This document shows, piece after piece, positions 24,513 to 44,952 of a stretch of DNA of 64,000 nt. The DNA is from Batillaria attramentaria (taxonomy: Eukaryota; Mollusca; Gastropoda; Batillariidae), in contig JACVVK020000346.1 in NCBI GenBank assembly GCA_018292915.2, positions 403,501 through 467,500 on the forward strand, written 5' to 3'. Made by a program: the position numbers and the translations under genes. The notes under the pieces are model-generated. The model saw only the letters and a list, made by a program, of their open reading frames with translations, had not been told where the DNA came from and did not search any database. Within the stretch, counting starts at the first letter, position 1. Every line of letters begins with the position of its first letter.

Positions 24513-24514
<2 letters not shown>

Positions 24515-25672
24515 ATTTACAATTTTATAAATTTGCATCGCATCTGGGGAAGCCGGTAAAATGCCAGGACTGATCAGTCTGAAACTTAAGCAACTCAGTG
24601 AACGGGCACACGCTGTACTTTCACAAACTTCTTAGCAAAAAAAATACTATTCCAAGACTTTTGAAACAGAACTGACCACCCAAACCTACATTTCTTGTCA
24701 GTTTACTGTTTTCCTCGCCGCCTACGTTATTTGAAACACACAAAGTTAACTGGAAAAGACTTGTTCGTTGTAAACTACACACTTAACAGCCGGCAGGTCG
24801 CTTCACGGCTTTGGGTCACCATGTCACGCCTCCATGCCTTATCAGCCGGCCCGCGGCAAACAGAAAAGTTCGCTTGGCTCCAGTGCCCTGATCTCCAGTC
24901 AAAACAGTAAATCTCTGTTTGGCCGCTAAGTAGCAAGGAGCTAGAAACACCATCTGACGGCGGGCCCTTTGATAGCCGCCTCGCACGCAACCACACTTAT
25001 GGCCGATGTCCGCAAACACATCCGATTTGTTGTCTCGTTTTCATCTCTCGTAATGAACGAGACGACCGACGGGACTGGTCCCAGAAAAAGGAAACGTGAG
25101 ACGCCTGAAGACGGAGCCAAGCGCGGCGTTCGGTTCATTGAGATTGTTTCTGACAAAGACCGGTATAACATCGAGCACGCTTTGGCCGGAGCGCCGTAGT
25201 TCGCAGGCAACCGGCGCCGCTTCCGACGTGTAAGAAACACTGCAGACTTCAACGGATAACTTGAACAAGGAGATAAACAGCTTGAGACTCGACGGAGGCA
25301 CGCACTGGATGACGTTATTGATGCAAAAATTGAGCCGTTGCCTATCCCAGGCGAAAGCGAGCGAGTGACTGACTGCCTTTGTCTCTACTGTCTCCCTCTG
25401 TTAATCCACTGCTATCTGTTCAGTGATTCCCTAAACCGTTCTGGTAGGATGTCCATTATCAATTTCAGTCGCCGGGTTGTGGCGGAGACAAAAGCCGGTA
25501 CCCAGCCAAGCCACTGCCTGACAAAATCAACTGTCGATTATTATTATTAATTTATTTTTGACGGGTAAGTCCCAAAATTAGACTGAGAAACAGGGGATGC
25601 CCATCCTACGTCTGATTTCCTATAACAAAAGCCGCCGGAAAATTAAACGCGACGTCAGAAAGCCAAAGAATG

Positions 25673-25833
25673 GGTGGGTGGGTAGATGTTGTGGGGGTTT
25701 AACGTCCATTTCCACCACGTAAGGGTGATATCAAAGACTGGGCAACGAGAAAAAGGCCAGCCGGCACAAATATTTGGTCCCAACCTCAGCATTGAGAATC
25801 CCACGCTCTACCATTCGACTATTCCCGCTCCCC
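25673..25833 (-). mobile_element. tRNA-derived SINE, family A, copy 3, B box deleted
   Basis: Flanked by a perfect 12-base duplication agccaaagaatg (25661-25672 and 25834-25845). The segment that holds the B box in other copies is missing between ttggtcccaa and cctcagcatt, so it can no longer start Pol III transcription normally. Confidence 0.85.
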
Positions 25834-28321
25834 AGCCAAAGAATGAGGACGGCCGGGGGCAAAACTGACGGGAAGAAGGTGGAGGGGGGGGGGGGGCTGG
25901 AGCACAAGGTTAAACTTGAAAAAGCAAGAACAACACAAAGTTGAAACTGAAACTTTGACATAATTATCCAAGGGACGAGTTTTTCATCCCGGCCGGCTGA
26001 ACTTTTATCCTTCACATGCTTCAACTCGAAGGATAGCTATTGTTTCAAATTGTATTGTCACCTCCTCCAACATGCTGTGTAAGTTTACAAAACAAAAGAA
26101 ACTTAACTTGCCTCGAACAATGTCCGCCAGTTTGCCAGTGGAAAGTGACGTGAACTTCTTTCTTCTTCTTCTTTTGAGTCTCCACCCCCAGCAACAACCG
26201 AACGGCACGACAGAAATACTTCACTTCAGCAACCGAAACGACCCTGGTAGGCTCTGCAGGAACTCTGAGAGGAGGGATTTCTCCTGCAGCAGCAACAGCC
26301 ACAACGGAGCGCGGCTTTGCCCAGCAACAACCCGACAACGACTGGTCAAATCCTTACAGCGGTTCCTCTCGTGGCTCTCTCTCCAGCTGTTATAGAAATC
26401 ACCGCTACGCTGTGCAGCAGACGCGAAAAACTGGGAAATGCACGCACGTGGGGGCACACCGCGCTCCGTCTATTTCAGAGACCTGCCGCTCTCTGATTTC
26501 ACACTTCGGTTTTCTCCTACGTGGATACATTTTTTCCTCTCTCTCTCTCTCTCTCCTCCCACAACTGCAACGCCATGCTTCCACTTCCCTCTAGTCTCTG
26601 GCACACAGGATGAGCACACAAGAAGAAAAATAAACAGTCGCAGCTTTGGCATTATATACTGCCGCGTCTCTTCGCCTCTCAGTGGATTTAATATTTGTGT
26701 TTCAGTTTTCTTTCTGGTCATATAGTAATTTCTCCCTCGTGTTTACACCGGCCCTTCGGCCTCAATCTCCCTCCTCAGTCAGTTCTGCCTCGATTTCCCC
26801 ATACGTGTTCAAGTCAGTACCGTGACTGAATGCTCACACAATTCTAGACCGGAATATCAATCTTAGACAGTATTGGGTACACTGTACACGCCCTAAACTG
26901 ACGGACGCAACAATCTCAGTTCGGTACTATCATGCGCCGCTGAGCAGCGATTTCGGTAAGGGCGTGTAACCTGAAATTATCCAAATCTTGCCATGGTATG
27001 CGGCGACTGGACATCATGATACTGGATGATTTTTTTCCCTGCTCAGTGGACTAAAGTCAGTAGCAATCTATTCAGTGGTGGTGTTGCGTTACTGGTTTCA
27101 GTTTACAGTTCCATAGAACTCTCCACCCCAGTCGGTTATTTGACGACAGGATTTGAGCTTCTGCCGTACGTCTGTCTGTCTCTCTCTCCGACTGTGTCTC
27201 TCGCCGGCAATGGGAAGTGGACAGGTATGCATACATCTAAAACAAAACCAAGTTATTCTACTCAGTCCCTCGACGAATGAAACTAATCCAAAATTCTGAT
27301 GCCTGTCGGCTGCCACCGGTATATTCACCACAACTGACTGTTCGTCGGGAGATGGATATAATCTGAAAAGCCGCAGGAGTATCACAAACTCCAAGACATA
27401 AAAAACTGTTCTATGTGTCCCTCGCCGAAAACAAAGACTCTCGAGAAAAGACATAAATCTCTCCAATTTCTCCACGAGACTCTTACAGCTCTCTGAGCCT
27501 TACCGTGGGCGAAACTGATTAGTGGCTGAGTGGTCTGAGAACGAGAGGTGACAGTGATGTAGGTCTGCGCGGAGCCTTACTGAAATAACGTACTCTCAAG
27601 ACCTTTGCTAGGAGAACGGGTCATGTAAAGGCGAAGAGAAAGCACGTACATTAAAGATGAACTCATGGATGGAGGCAGACGAACAAAGGCGGTTTCCGAC
27701 TCGGTACGTCGTTCGTTTTGTTCTGCCGGCGCGCTAATTAGCAGACAAGGCACGCAGGAAGGCTTACGACGTGACTGAGAAAGCTGGTATTGGTGCACGG
27801 TTGAGACTTGAGGGGTGGGGGTTGTGATGTGGGCCGGGATGGGCGGGGAGGCACGGTGAAAGAGAAGGGCTGTCACTACGGTGAGTGGGGAGGTTCAGTA
27901 ATAAAGATGTACCCCCCCCCTCCTCCTCCCCCCGATAATGAGCGATCTAGTGTTTTGCAAAGAAGGGGACTGAATCATCGACGGCCACCACATTACCCCT
28001 CCTCACCCCCCGGATATTTGTAACTGAAACAGGATACGATAAAAAAGGGGGCCGGGGGCAATAAATCATTTAATGAATTTACGCCCTTCCTGCATGCCGT
28101 TCCATGCTCGTGCAGCTACACACACTGCACAAGTATAGCGCACCTCCCTGGAAGCTCTGGCAATTAAAGCCTGGAATCTCCGTTATTTCCCCCCCCCCCC
28201 TCCCCTTCCGACTAGGAACCCCGGCAACATAAAATTACATGTTATTTACCTTCTTCTTCTGCTTTCCCTACCAATTTCACAGCATTTTCACTGAGTAAAA
28301 CTGAAGAAAATCGTGAAATTG

Positions 28322-28496
28322 GGAGCCGAGCAAGTCTGATATAGGGCTTTGGACTTTCAATGCTCGGGTCCTGAGTTCGATTCGCTGCTCAGTGAGAGCG
28401 AAAATTGTGTGCTCGCTTGTTTCTCGGTGCCCTGTCTTTGATATCAAACCCCTGCGTGGTGGAAACTTGAAGGGCGTTAACAACCAACCAACCAGC
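28322..28496 (+). mobile_element. Diverged family A SINE
   Basis: Shares gagccg, atgctcgggtcctgagttcg, gccctgtctttgatatcaaa and gtggaaacttgaagggcgtt with family A, but the A box is altered. Ends in (AACC)n. Confidence 0.65.
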
Positions 28497-30017
28497 CTTG
28501 TCTATGGACGAACTGGTCGTGGCAATGTGCGAGGAATTGTTACTGACTGAACTGAAATGGGTCATGGTCTCCTCCTCAATAACATGCATACGTTTTCATT
28601 TTCAACTCCAGTAACTCACAATAACTACATCAGTCGTCAGGTAACCTGTGCTTGCCTGTAATTCCAGCCCCCCCCCCCCCCCCCGAGTCACGGCCTCTCT
28701 CTCTCTCTCTCTCGGCCCTCTCTCTCTAGGCCGGCTCCTCTCACTATAGGTCCTTGGCCTGTTTCCCCTCAGTCAAGAGGCAAAGGTTCCGTTGACAATT
28801 GTGGTTGTTAAATGAGTAATGATGCCTTGGCTGAAAGGGAGAAATCACGATTACCGTGAACTATAACGCAATGGCCAATCGATTCCGTCCAATCGGTGTG
28901 TGTGTGTGGGGGGGGGGGGGGGGAGTGAAATGGTTAGACCCTCGTGCAAAGCCGCGGCCAGCACTCCCCAATAATTATGTAGGGGAGTCAGTTATGCAGG
29001 AGTCCCAGACGACATAATTGCATGTTTGTGTATTGGCGGTTCTGATTTCACTACACGGGTAGTGGGTAATTCATATTTTCCACACACGTCAAATCAGCAC
29101 GTCACAGGTGTAGCAGCCGCCACAGATCGCTGACGTGGGTCAGTGTTACTGTAGTGTATATTTTATCTATTGATCTGTAATGAGCTGTTCCGACATATTA
29201 CGAGGCAACGTGTCACTGTGACCAAAGGCCGTGGTCTTTGCTGTGACGGGTCACGCCAGCTTTGTTGACAAACTGAAATCAGAGCAGACAGCAAACCACC
29301 GATTGAAAGAAAATTTAAAGCCGTATCAGTGCTTACCGACGTGTGTACACAAAGAGAGAGAGAGAGCACTGAAGGCTAAGTTCCCCCACTCCGATGTCGT
29401 GGCTGCGGTGAAAGCTGCAGTCCTGAACAGCTTGACGAAAATGCCATATCCTGGAGACGATAGCTCTGACAAACTAATGCAATATATTATATATATTATA
29501 TCTAGTCACAGCCCGAGCCTCACTTCAAAACCTTTTCCTTCTCGCTTCCAGCAAAAATCGCTCCTCACAAAGAGCCTCTCTACCAGTCCCCTTTCAAAAC
29601 TCTAACGTTCCTGCAATACTGTAAGCGTCTTACCAAGCTCAGGCTGTTTCACTAATTCTCTGGCAGGAGATAGGTGTTTGAAATCCACAAGAAACTGCAC
29701 AGGCTCATAGAGCGTGCTAACTCCTTCCCCTCCTTACAATTTAGCTAGTGCCCACTCTATTGATGAATGTCAACCGGGTCTGCCAAGGCGCCCGGAAGAG
29801 AGGCCGGATGAAAGGAGACTTACAATTCTCATAAAACAGTTGGATGCCCATTAAGCATCCCAAATGTGCCATAAGGCACAAACGGAACTGATTTGTCCTA
29901 GCCTTTCATTTTTTATTTTTCAATTTTCATTCTGCTCCTACCCTCAATGGCTGGCTGTCTGCTGCCTAGGCACAAAGAGGCGAGAGAGAGAGAGAGAGTG
30001 TGTGTGTGTGTGTGTGT

Positions 30018-30181
30018 GGGGGGGGGGGGGGGGTTAACATCCTTTTCCACCACATATGGGTGATATCAGACAGGGCAACAATGAAAAAGCCAGCACAAAT
30101 ATTTGGCCCCAGCCAGGATACCAACTCACGACCCGAGCATTAGAAGTCCAACGCTCTACCATTTGGCCACCCCCGCTCTCC
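30018..30181 (-). mobile_element. tRNA-derived SINE, family A, copy 4
   Basis: Inserted into a (GA)n tract, which flanks it on both sides (29982-29998 and 30181-30246). The left end has expanded into (TG)n and G18. Confidence 0.85.
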
Positions 30182-30208
30182 GAGAGAGAGAGAGAGAGAG
30201 ACAGAGAC

Positions 30209-30246
<38 letters not shown>
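30181..30246. repeat. (GA)n microsatellite
   Basis: GA repeats interrupted once by acagagacact, on the 3' side of a family A SINE. Confidence 0.9.
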
Positions 30247-30250
<4 letters not shown>

Positions 30251-31909
30251 ACTTTCCACACCATCTCAATTTTGTACTGGGATGGTGCAAATCTGGGATA
30301 TACCACAGATTCACACCTCACAGCTGTTTTGACAAAGAAGACTGGCATGTTATGATTTGTTAAGCATAATAGGCACATCCTGCATAAGCCACCCCTGAAG
30401 CATAATACTTTCACTATCAACAGGAGATGCCAGGGAAAAGAAGCAAAACAAAAAGGGGCATGAACATCAAATCATCATTTATGATGTGGCAACCTTTCAC
30501 AGAAGGAAAATGGAAGTTTCATCAAATTTGTATTTTCTCAACCACACGGAAACATGTGTCGCGTGAATGGGCGGCATGTGTGCAGGGGACAATCCTATGG
30601 TTCCTTCAAATTTAAATAAAGCATGTGTCTGTTTACAATATGAATTTTTGCATGACTTTAATGTTTCTTTCTATGTCAGGACAAAAACCTTTCATTTTGT
30701 GTCTCATGGCAGAGGATCGTAACTGGTGCTGGTAAATGCACTTGAGATCAGTTGACGTTTCTGAAAATCATCACACACCAAATAAACCCCATTCATCTAG
30801 TTCAAATCCTTTAAAAGCTGTACTGTGACATTCGGGATTTACTCCAAAACGTCAGTGTCAGCGTCACTGATTTTTAACATGTCAAAAAATATGAATGCAA
30901 AATGGGTGTCAAGACCAATGGGCCAATCACTGAACCGGATATATGTGTTCTGTTATGATTCATGAAATGTCTCAATGACAAGTGCATCTATCAAAATTCA
31001 TGTCTTAACTCCCCTCCCCCCCCCCCCACCAACGTAATGGAAGCAGTTCAAAAGATTGCAGAAGTATGGCCTTTGAGCATGATTCCCACTTGCTGACAGC
31101 AAACCTAACGAGGTATGTGGTACGTTAAAATAATGCTGGCACTAACTGACCCTTGCCCACCCCCACCCCCGTTACGTACATGGTATCCGCGGCTGCTGTT
31201 CTATTGGCATGAGCGGCAGACGTGACTAATGACTGCAAAAGGCACCACCATAATTTGCCCAAAACTGATAGACGTCTGTCACATTTGACCTTTAAAACGC
31301 AGACACGCACAATACGACGTGAAGAAGAGTCTGAGCACACGCACATTCTGAGTCACTGTGTCAGCGGTTTCATAGTTTGCAGATGTCACCTACGGCAAAC
31401 AGTGGCATGCACTGAAAACTTCTGCTCGGCAGAAGCCGATAAGTCGCCGCTAACTTCTTCAGTAAGGCAGAACGGCGGAAAAAGCTGGAGGAAACATACT
31501 CTTCCAGCTTCGTATTCATGAGCGATGAGCGTTCTAAATATTCTTCTTACCTGTATTCACACAAGAAAACTTCGCAGAACTTCAGGTACACCTCAAGTCT
31601 CACAGGGGACATGCATTACACATGATCAACAAACCGATCGGCTGCGCTCGGCATTTTCCGCCAGGCGCTGTGCAGCTACGGAATGAAACGGAAACTTACG
31701 AAAGCTTGCTTTGTGCGCTTTCGTCATCAGCACATAGAGGTTCATCAACCAAAGTAGCAATGCTGAGCACTAGACTCCACCGCTAGCGAACTTTCACAGC
31801 GAGATGACGCACCTTCGCGCGAGAATGTGCGAGCATTGAGATAGCTCTGTGGCGATCAAGCACACAACCTCGTGACGAAACGCGCACTTTTTCACGGAGC
31901 AGAGAAGAA

Positions 31910-40035
<8,126 letters not shown>

Positions 40036-42298
40036 CAGAGAGTGATGAGGTTCCAACAGGAGAAGAATCTTGACGCAAAAAAAAAAAAAAGACAAAAAAG
40101 ACTGATGCATGCAACACTCTGGGCTGCCTACCATCGCGCCAGTGTTGTCATGCTTGAACATAAACCTTTGTTGTTGAGCCAAAAGGATTCTCACAGGCAC
40201 TCATATTCCAGCCGCTCCTCTCTGAAACTAGTCAGACTACAGTGCTGCTTTAAGTTAACCATTTTCCTTTTGTCATGGGTGAATGTTTACCCACACTTTT
40301 GTTCAGATACTTGCTTGTTCTCAGTCAGGTAGCCAAAGCCCAGTGGCTTGGTCAGTAAAATGTTCGGGTGATTGGACACATGGATAGAAAGATGACTGTC
40401 TTAGCCTGTCATTATCGTGTGTCTTCTACTCTTGATAGGCTTAAAAAATCAGAATCTGTTCTATAAGGATACTAGGATACTTTGCCAAATAATGAGCCAT
40501 GGCAGAGCTAGGACAGGCCCATTTCTAACCAGGTGTGCAATCACCATTAGTTCAGATATGTGTTGACCCTTGGAACTGTTCCTGTAATTTCTACATGTCA
40601 GAAATGTGCAAGATCAATACAGGTATACATGGTGCTCTGACAGAGCGTAATGAGTTGGGGGACTGTGACCAGTGCATTCTGATTTTAAGCTTTGTTTCAT
40701 ACACTACTTTTAAATTTTTTCTTAATCGATTAATCTGTTGTGCAAGTGATACCAGTTACCACTGCTCGAAGTTCAAGACCATACCTACTGTTTAATAACT
40801 GTTTTCCTCAGCATTAGCTGGAGTGTCAGTGTCTGTAACTGCTGCTTTTGTGCTCAGCCACACATGTGAATGTTCAAACACTGTGATGAGGTGCTCACAG
40901 ACCTACAGACTTTTGCTTGCTTCATGGGGTTTTCATCAGAAATCAACCATTGATGCTGTAACTTTGTGATGCTAAAGTTAGTGAGCACCGTCCAGTGAGT
41001 ATGTACCATTGTCATGATTTTGTTCCAAGTATTAGTGGTGTCGAACGTAGGGGTCGGCGCTGTTTTTAATAAAAAATGTGCACATCTTTGTCCAAAAAAA
41101 AATTGTGTTGTCCTTTTACAGTTGTTACATGCTGCTGAGTTTATGTTGCCCTGCCATCCAAACAAAAGCAAAAATCTTCCACATTTTGGCCAATTTCCAC
41201 CTTTGGCTAAATATTTTCCTCCATCGAAAAAGTGGTTGTTTTTTTTTCCTCTGAAACACTTAGTCATGCCAAAACATTGTACAGATGTGAGTCTGTTCTA
41301 AAACTTTTCCTCCAGAACTTGGGGAGGTCATGCTTTGTTTGAAGCTGTTCATTTGCAGGCTCAGTTGTTTTGTAAGTCTGTTGTTTTCAAGGAACAGGTA
41401 GTTCCCTTTCCAGTCTTGCAGTAGGCAAGTACAGCAACTTGAGCAAGTGGATTCATGGCAACAATGGATTCGGTGTAGGATTTTAGAGTAACAGCCTAGA
41501 GCAATAAGAGTCGGAGACCATCTCCACCATCAGTCTTTTCCTTGCATCCTGTAGCAACACGCCCGGTGTCAAGACTCAATTCAAACTCAGCGAGGTCAGG
41601 TGACTGAACATAAACAGCTGTTCAGACATGAGATTCTCAAGTTTCACTACTGTCAGGGATTGGCCAGAAAAATGAGTGAAAGATTTACAAGCACCTAGTA
41701 ATGATATGGGTTGATAAGACTGCTGCTCTTTCATGTCCACTTTGCATAAATCTTGGGTAGCGTACATGAGCTTTTAAGTTCAGAAAACGTGCAACTGTAC
41801 TAGGGTAGACCACATCTCAAGATAACATCTCTCTTGTTGGTTCAGTGAACAGTGGCTTAAGCTTGTGGTGCTTACGGTTCCTTCACAATACCGATTGGAG
41901 CCGATCCCTGAACAACTGTGTGTGTACATGTGTGTGTGGGAGAGAGAATATGAAAGTGATTGCGTGGAGATGGGTAAAAGGAAAAGAGATGGTCAGCAAT
42001 GCTTTATCTGTTTTTAAATTTAACTTCGTTCCCACGTTTGTCAGCCATGACCACTGTAGGTGATCAGATGAATGCAGGCCTTAGTTTTATGAGCCTGCGG
42101 TCCTTTGCCACAAACGCTAAAGTACATTTAAAACATTCTTTCAGATGATTCCCTGTAACGGCTTTGATTTTTAATTTTGATGGTACTGCACTTTACTTCT
42201 CTGTCTGGCCTTTTTTCTTATCATTTTGTTTTAATGAAGGAAATGTAGCCTAGGATCTGTCACCTTATTTGGTGTGTGTGGCGTACAGTGTATGCTAC

Positions 42299-42349
42299 AT
42301 TCTACTGTCGTGTGGTGATAAATTATTTATCACCAAACGACAGTAGAAT
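42299..42349. repeat. Near-perfect 51-base palindrome
   Basis: Arms of 25 bases (attctactgtcgtgtggtga then taaat, and its inverse) with one mismatch and a single central base. Would fold to a strong hairpin in RNA; lies in the probable PRMT1 3' UTR. Confidence 0.9.
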
Positions 42350-42790
42350 TTAAAATAAGTACTTAGGCCCTTTTACTATGTGACAGGAGTACTCATACTG
42401 GTACATGAACATGATATCTGAACATTGTTGACGCAGAAAATCGGGGCACATTTTGAAAATTAGATGAATTCATTTTAGAATTTTAGCACTCTGCAGGCTC
42501 ATGGATTCACTCACTAGAGGCTATCCTGCATTTTCTGAATACTATATGTGCTGAGTTAAGCAATCCATTACCAATGCGGCTCAACAAGACGATGATCTGT
42601 TTGAGTTTTTTATTTTTTAAAAACAAGGAAGTGGTTGGCCATTTTTTTTAAGCATCCAGTTTTGTGGGTCTACTTTTAATGTTACCTGTACTAAGGAATA
42701 CGAGTTTTCAGCACCACACACGAGATGGTTATGCTGCAGTGTTTCACTATTGACACATTAGTTTTGACAATAACATTGTGAGTATTTTCT

Positions 42791-42796
42791 AATAAA
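42791..42796 (+). terminator. Poly(A) signal AATAAA, likely distal site of PRMT1
   Basis: Canonical hexamer with a T/G-rich element 20-35 bases downstream. It is the last good signal before a minus-strand LINE fragment begins. Confidence 0.4.
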
Positions 42797-42903
42797 GATT
42801 AAGATGGCACTTGCAGTTTTCTGTTGTTTAATAATGGCTGCTTGGCAAGTTTTCACGTGGGGGGAGGGGGGGGGGGAGGCGGAGGCAATATCGGTCAAAG
42901 AGG

Positions 42904-43180
42904 TCACCGAGTTCTTGTTTTTCTTCGTTTATCTCCGTCGATCGCTAGATGGAATGCCGGTTGCCCGCACGAGTGTAGCCATCCTCCAAAGATCTTCCAC
43001 AGTTCCAGGTTATCATGGAGTCGGCAGTGCTGCAGCAAGTGTCCAGCATTCATGATGTCTACATTGCGTGGGCACATCTCTGACTCGCCAGTTCTGAATT
43101 TACTGTGCATGTGGGCATTCAGTCTGTTTTGTCTAGTCCTCAGTCTAGTCTGGTCTGGTCTGGTTAGCTTGTGACGGAGT
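42904..43180 (-). pseudogene. LINE reverse-transcriptase C-terminal fragment
   Basis: Minus-strand frame contains RLRTRQNRLNAHMHSKF and CP...VDIMNAGHLLQHCRLHDN. This is the pattern LRTGHNRLNxHMHxKxK...CPC...ETxxHxLxxCPLH found at the C-terminus of non-LTR ORF2 proteins. One cysteine is replaced and the rest of the RT is absent, so it is a dead 3' fragment. Confidence 0.6.
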
Positions 43181-43329
43181 ACTGCTATTATGATTATATA
43201 TTTCTCAGATCTGAGACCCAGATCAGATAGATGATCCGAAGCACCGCTCTCTACGACATTAATTAAGAAAGGAACCAAAAAAAAAAAAAAAAAGTAACGA
43301 GAGGAAAGAAACATCATTTCGGAGAAAAG

Positions 43330-43490
43330 TATGGTGGGTGTGGTGATTCGAGGCTTTTACGTGTTTGCCCACCGCTAGGGTGATTTCAAAGGCACAACAG
43401 AAAAAGGCTTGTACACATTTCGTCCCAGTAAGGATTTGTACAACGACTTTCCGATCTGGAGTCTGATGCTCAGCCGCTGAAGGCACCCGA
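43330..43490 (-). mobile_element. Heavily diverged family A SINE remnant
   Basis: Retains the order of family A blocks in inverted orientation (gggtgatttcaaaggcacaa, aaaaaggcttgtacacattt, cgtcccag, tctgatgctcagccgctgaa) but at low identity. It lies upstream of the bHLH-HMG gene. Confidence 0.4.
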
Positions 43491-44952
43491 CTTCCCAAAG
43501 AGAAAAGCAGAACGTGAAATGGTAAACGATACAACCCAACGCTGATAAGGATTTTTAACACTTATTTATTTGACGTGGACAGAAGAAGGGACGGCTCAAA
43601 TTTTCTCTTTTTGCTTGGATGCTAGTGAGCTCTTATACAATGTAGTAAGGATATTACATTAATGCTTTTAATGGCGGTTGTTTCAAAATGACTATGCTGG
43701 ACAGGGAGGTAAAAGGAATCTGATCAGTGACCTTGGCAAAGATGTAATCATCTGTCCCTGATGCTGGAGCTCCCCGGCCTCTTTGGTACTGTGTCAACAA
43801 TGACTAGTAGGCCTAATTGATTTTGTTCCCTGTTCGTTTGTGGGGTACTGGGTCGCTTGCATCAAGAGCAACATTGTGGCTACACACAGCGTGGCGGATC
43901 TGTGGGGATACACCGACGTGCTCATGTCGCACAGGGAGGGGGGGGGGGTGCAATTGCGGTGGTATCTTGTTACCGGCTGGCATGGTAACTTTCTGTCGGA
44001 AATTACTGTATTACTTCATTGAAGTCAGATGCAAAACATTTTAAATCATTTCCGTGCATACGATACAGCAGTCAAAGAACTAGGTAAGTCATGAAACTGA
44101 TCCTTCCCCCCCCCTCCCCCCACTTTTTTTGTGTGAACCCATCTCTTTTTTTTTGTGAATCGCCTAGATTCGGCGAAGCATGTGCGCGTCAGGGAAATTA
44201 GGTTAGGCCTACTTGTCACGTGGCAGGGTTGGCCAATAAAACTTCGGGAATCAGCTGCAGACGCTAAAGCAGAGGGGGTGAAGTTTGGTATTTTGTTGAT
44301 ATTTGAGGTAAGGAGGTTTACATTTGATAGTTTGAGATTTTTTTTTAGATTTTTGATATTACAATAATAGTGAGGGCAGCTCTTTTCATATGCTGTATGT
44401 TCAAGTCGCCTGATCGAGGCAGTTGGTTTGTTATAATGCTGCAGACAAGACGGCTGTTCGTAAAATGCTGAAAATGCAGCTCTGTGACTAAACATCAGCC
44501 TGCGGTTTGGGTAGAATACAGTGCTTGTGTTTTGAAACTCGTTAGGTTCAACGAAAGACCAAGCGTAAAGCCGCTATTTTGCAAATGCACAGGTTTCACG
44601 TAAGCATTCTACCGCAAGAATTATCGGCACTGATTCAAATTCGAACGGTGCGGTATTCAAATTTACCGCCACTTCAACTCCTGTCGTCTGCTAGGTCACT
44701 TGAAGTTGAAGTGTCGACGGATTTGGACGTGGTTTTGCCGGTGTTTTTCTACGGCATCTTACTCGTGCATTGCATAATTAGGGCAGCAGCTAAACGTCAC
44801 AGTTAGCATACCAAAAGGCGGGGATCTCTCTCTCTCTCTCTCTCTTCTCATACAACTTCGGTCTGATGAATTGGCCCAGTCTCCTCACGATTTTTGATGT
44901 CTGCGACTCATGACAAACCTTTCCGCATTCTGTGTACGTTTCTAGCCGAAAC

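Larger units (their letters stand above)
25850..31909. other. Intergenic sequence upstream of PRMT1
   Basis: Holds two family A SINE copies, (GA)n, poly-C and G runs. The region just before the PRMT1 start (31,780-31,909, gacgcaccttcgcgcgagaa) is CpG-bearing and repeat-free and is the likely promoter and 5' UTR, but no specific element can be defined. Confidence 0.5.
40036..42815 (+). other. Probable long 3' UTR of PRMT1
   Basis: No coding exon is seen between the PRMT1 stop and the next gene. AATAAA hexamers lie at 41068-41073 and 42791-42796. The second is followed by a T/G-rich stretch (ttttctgttgttt), typical of a cleavage site near 42,815. A 51-base near-perfect palindrome lies inside at 42299-42349. 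The UTR end is inference; transcript 3' ends would settle it. Confidence 0.45.

Noticed and set aside
24969..25199. 76-codon frame with a basic KRKRE stretch as a small nuclear protein
   Set aside because: Nothing beyond one basic patch; no family match and no conserved context.
44932..44952. Upstream GTG start for the bHLH-HMG gene
   Set aside because: An animal gene should use the in-frame ATG at 44953, which has A at -3.
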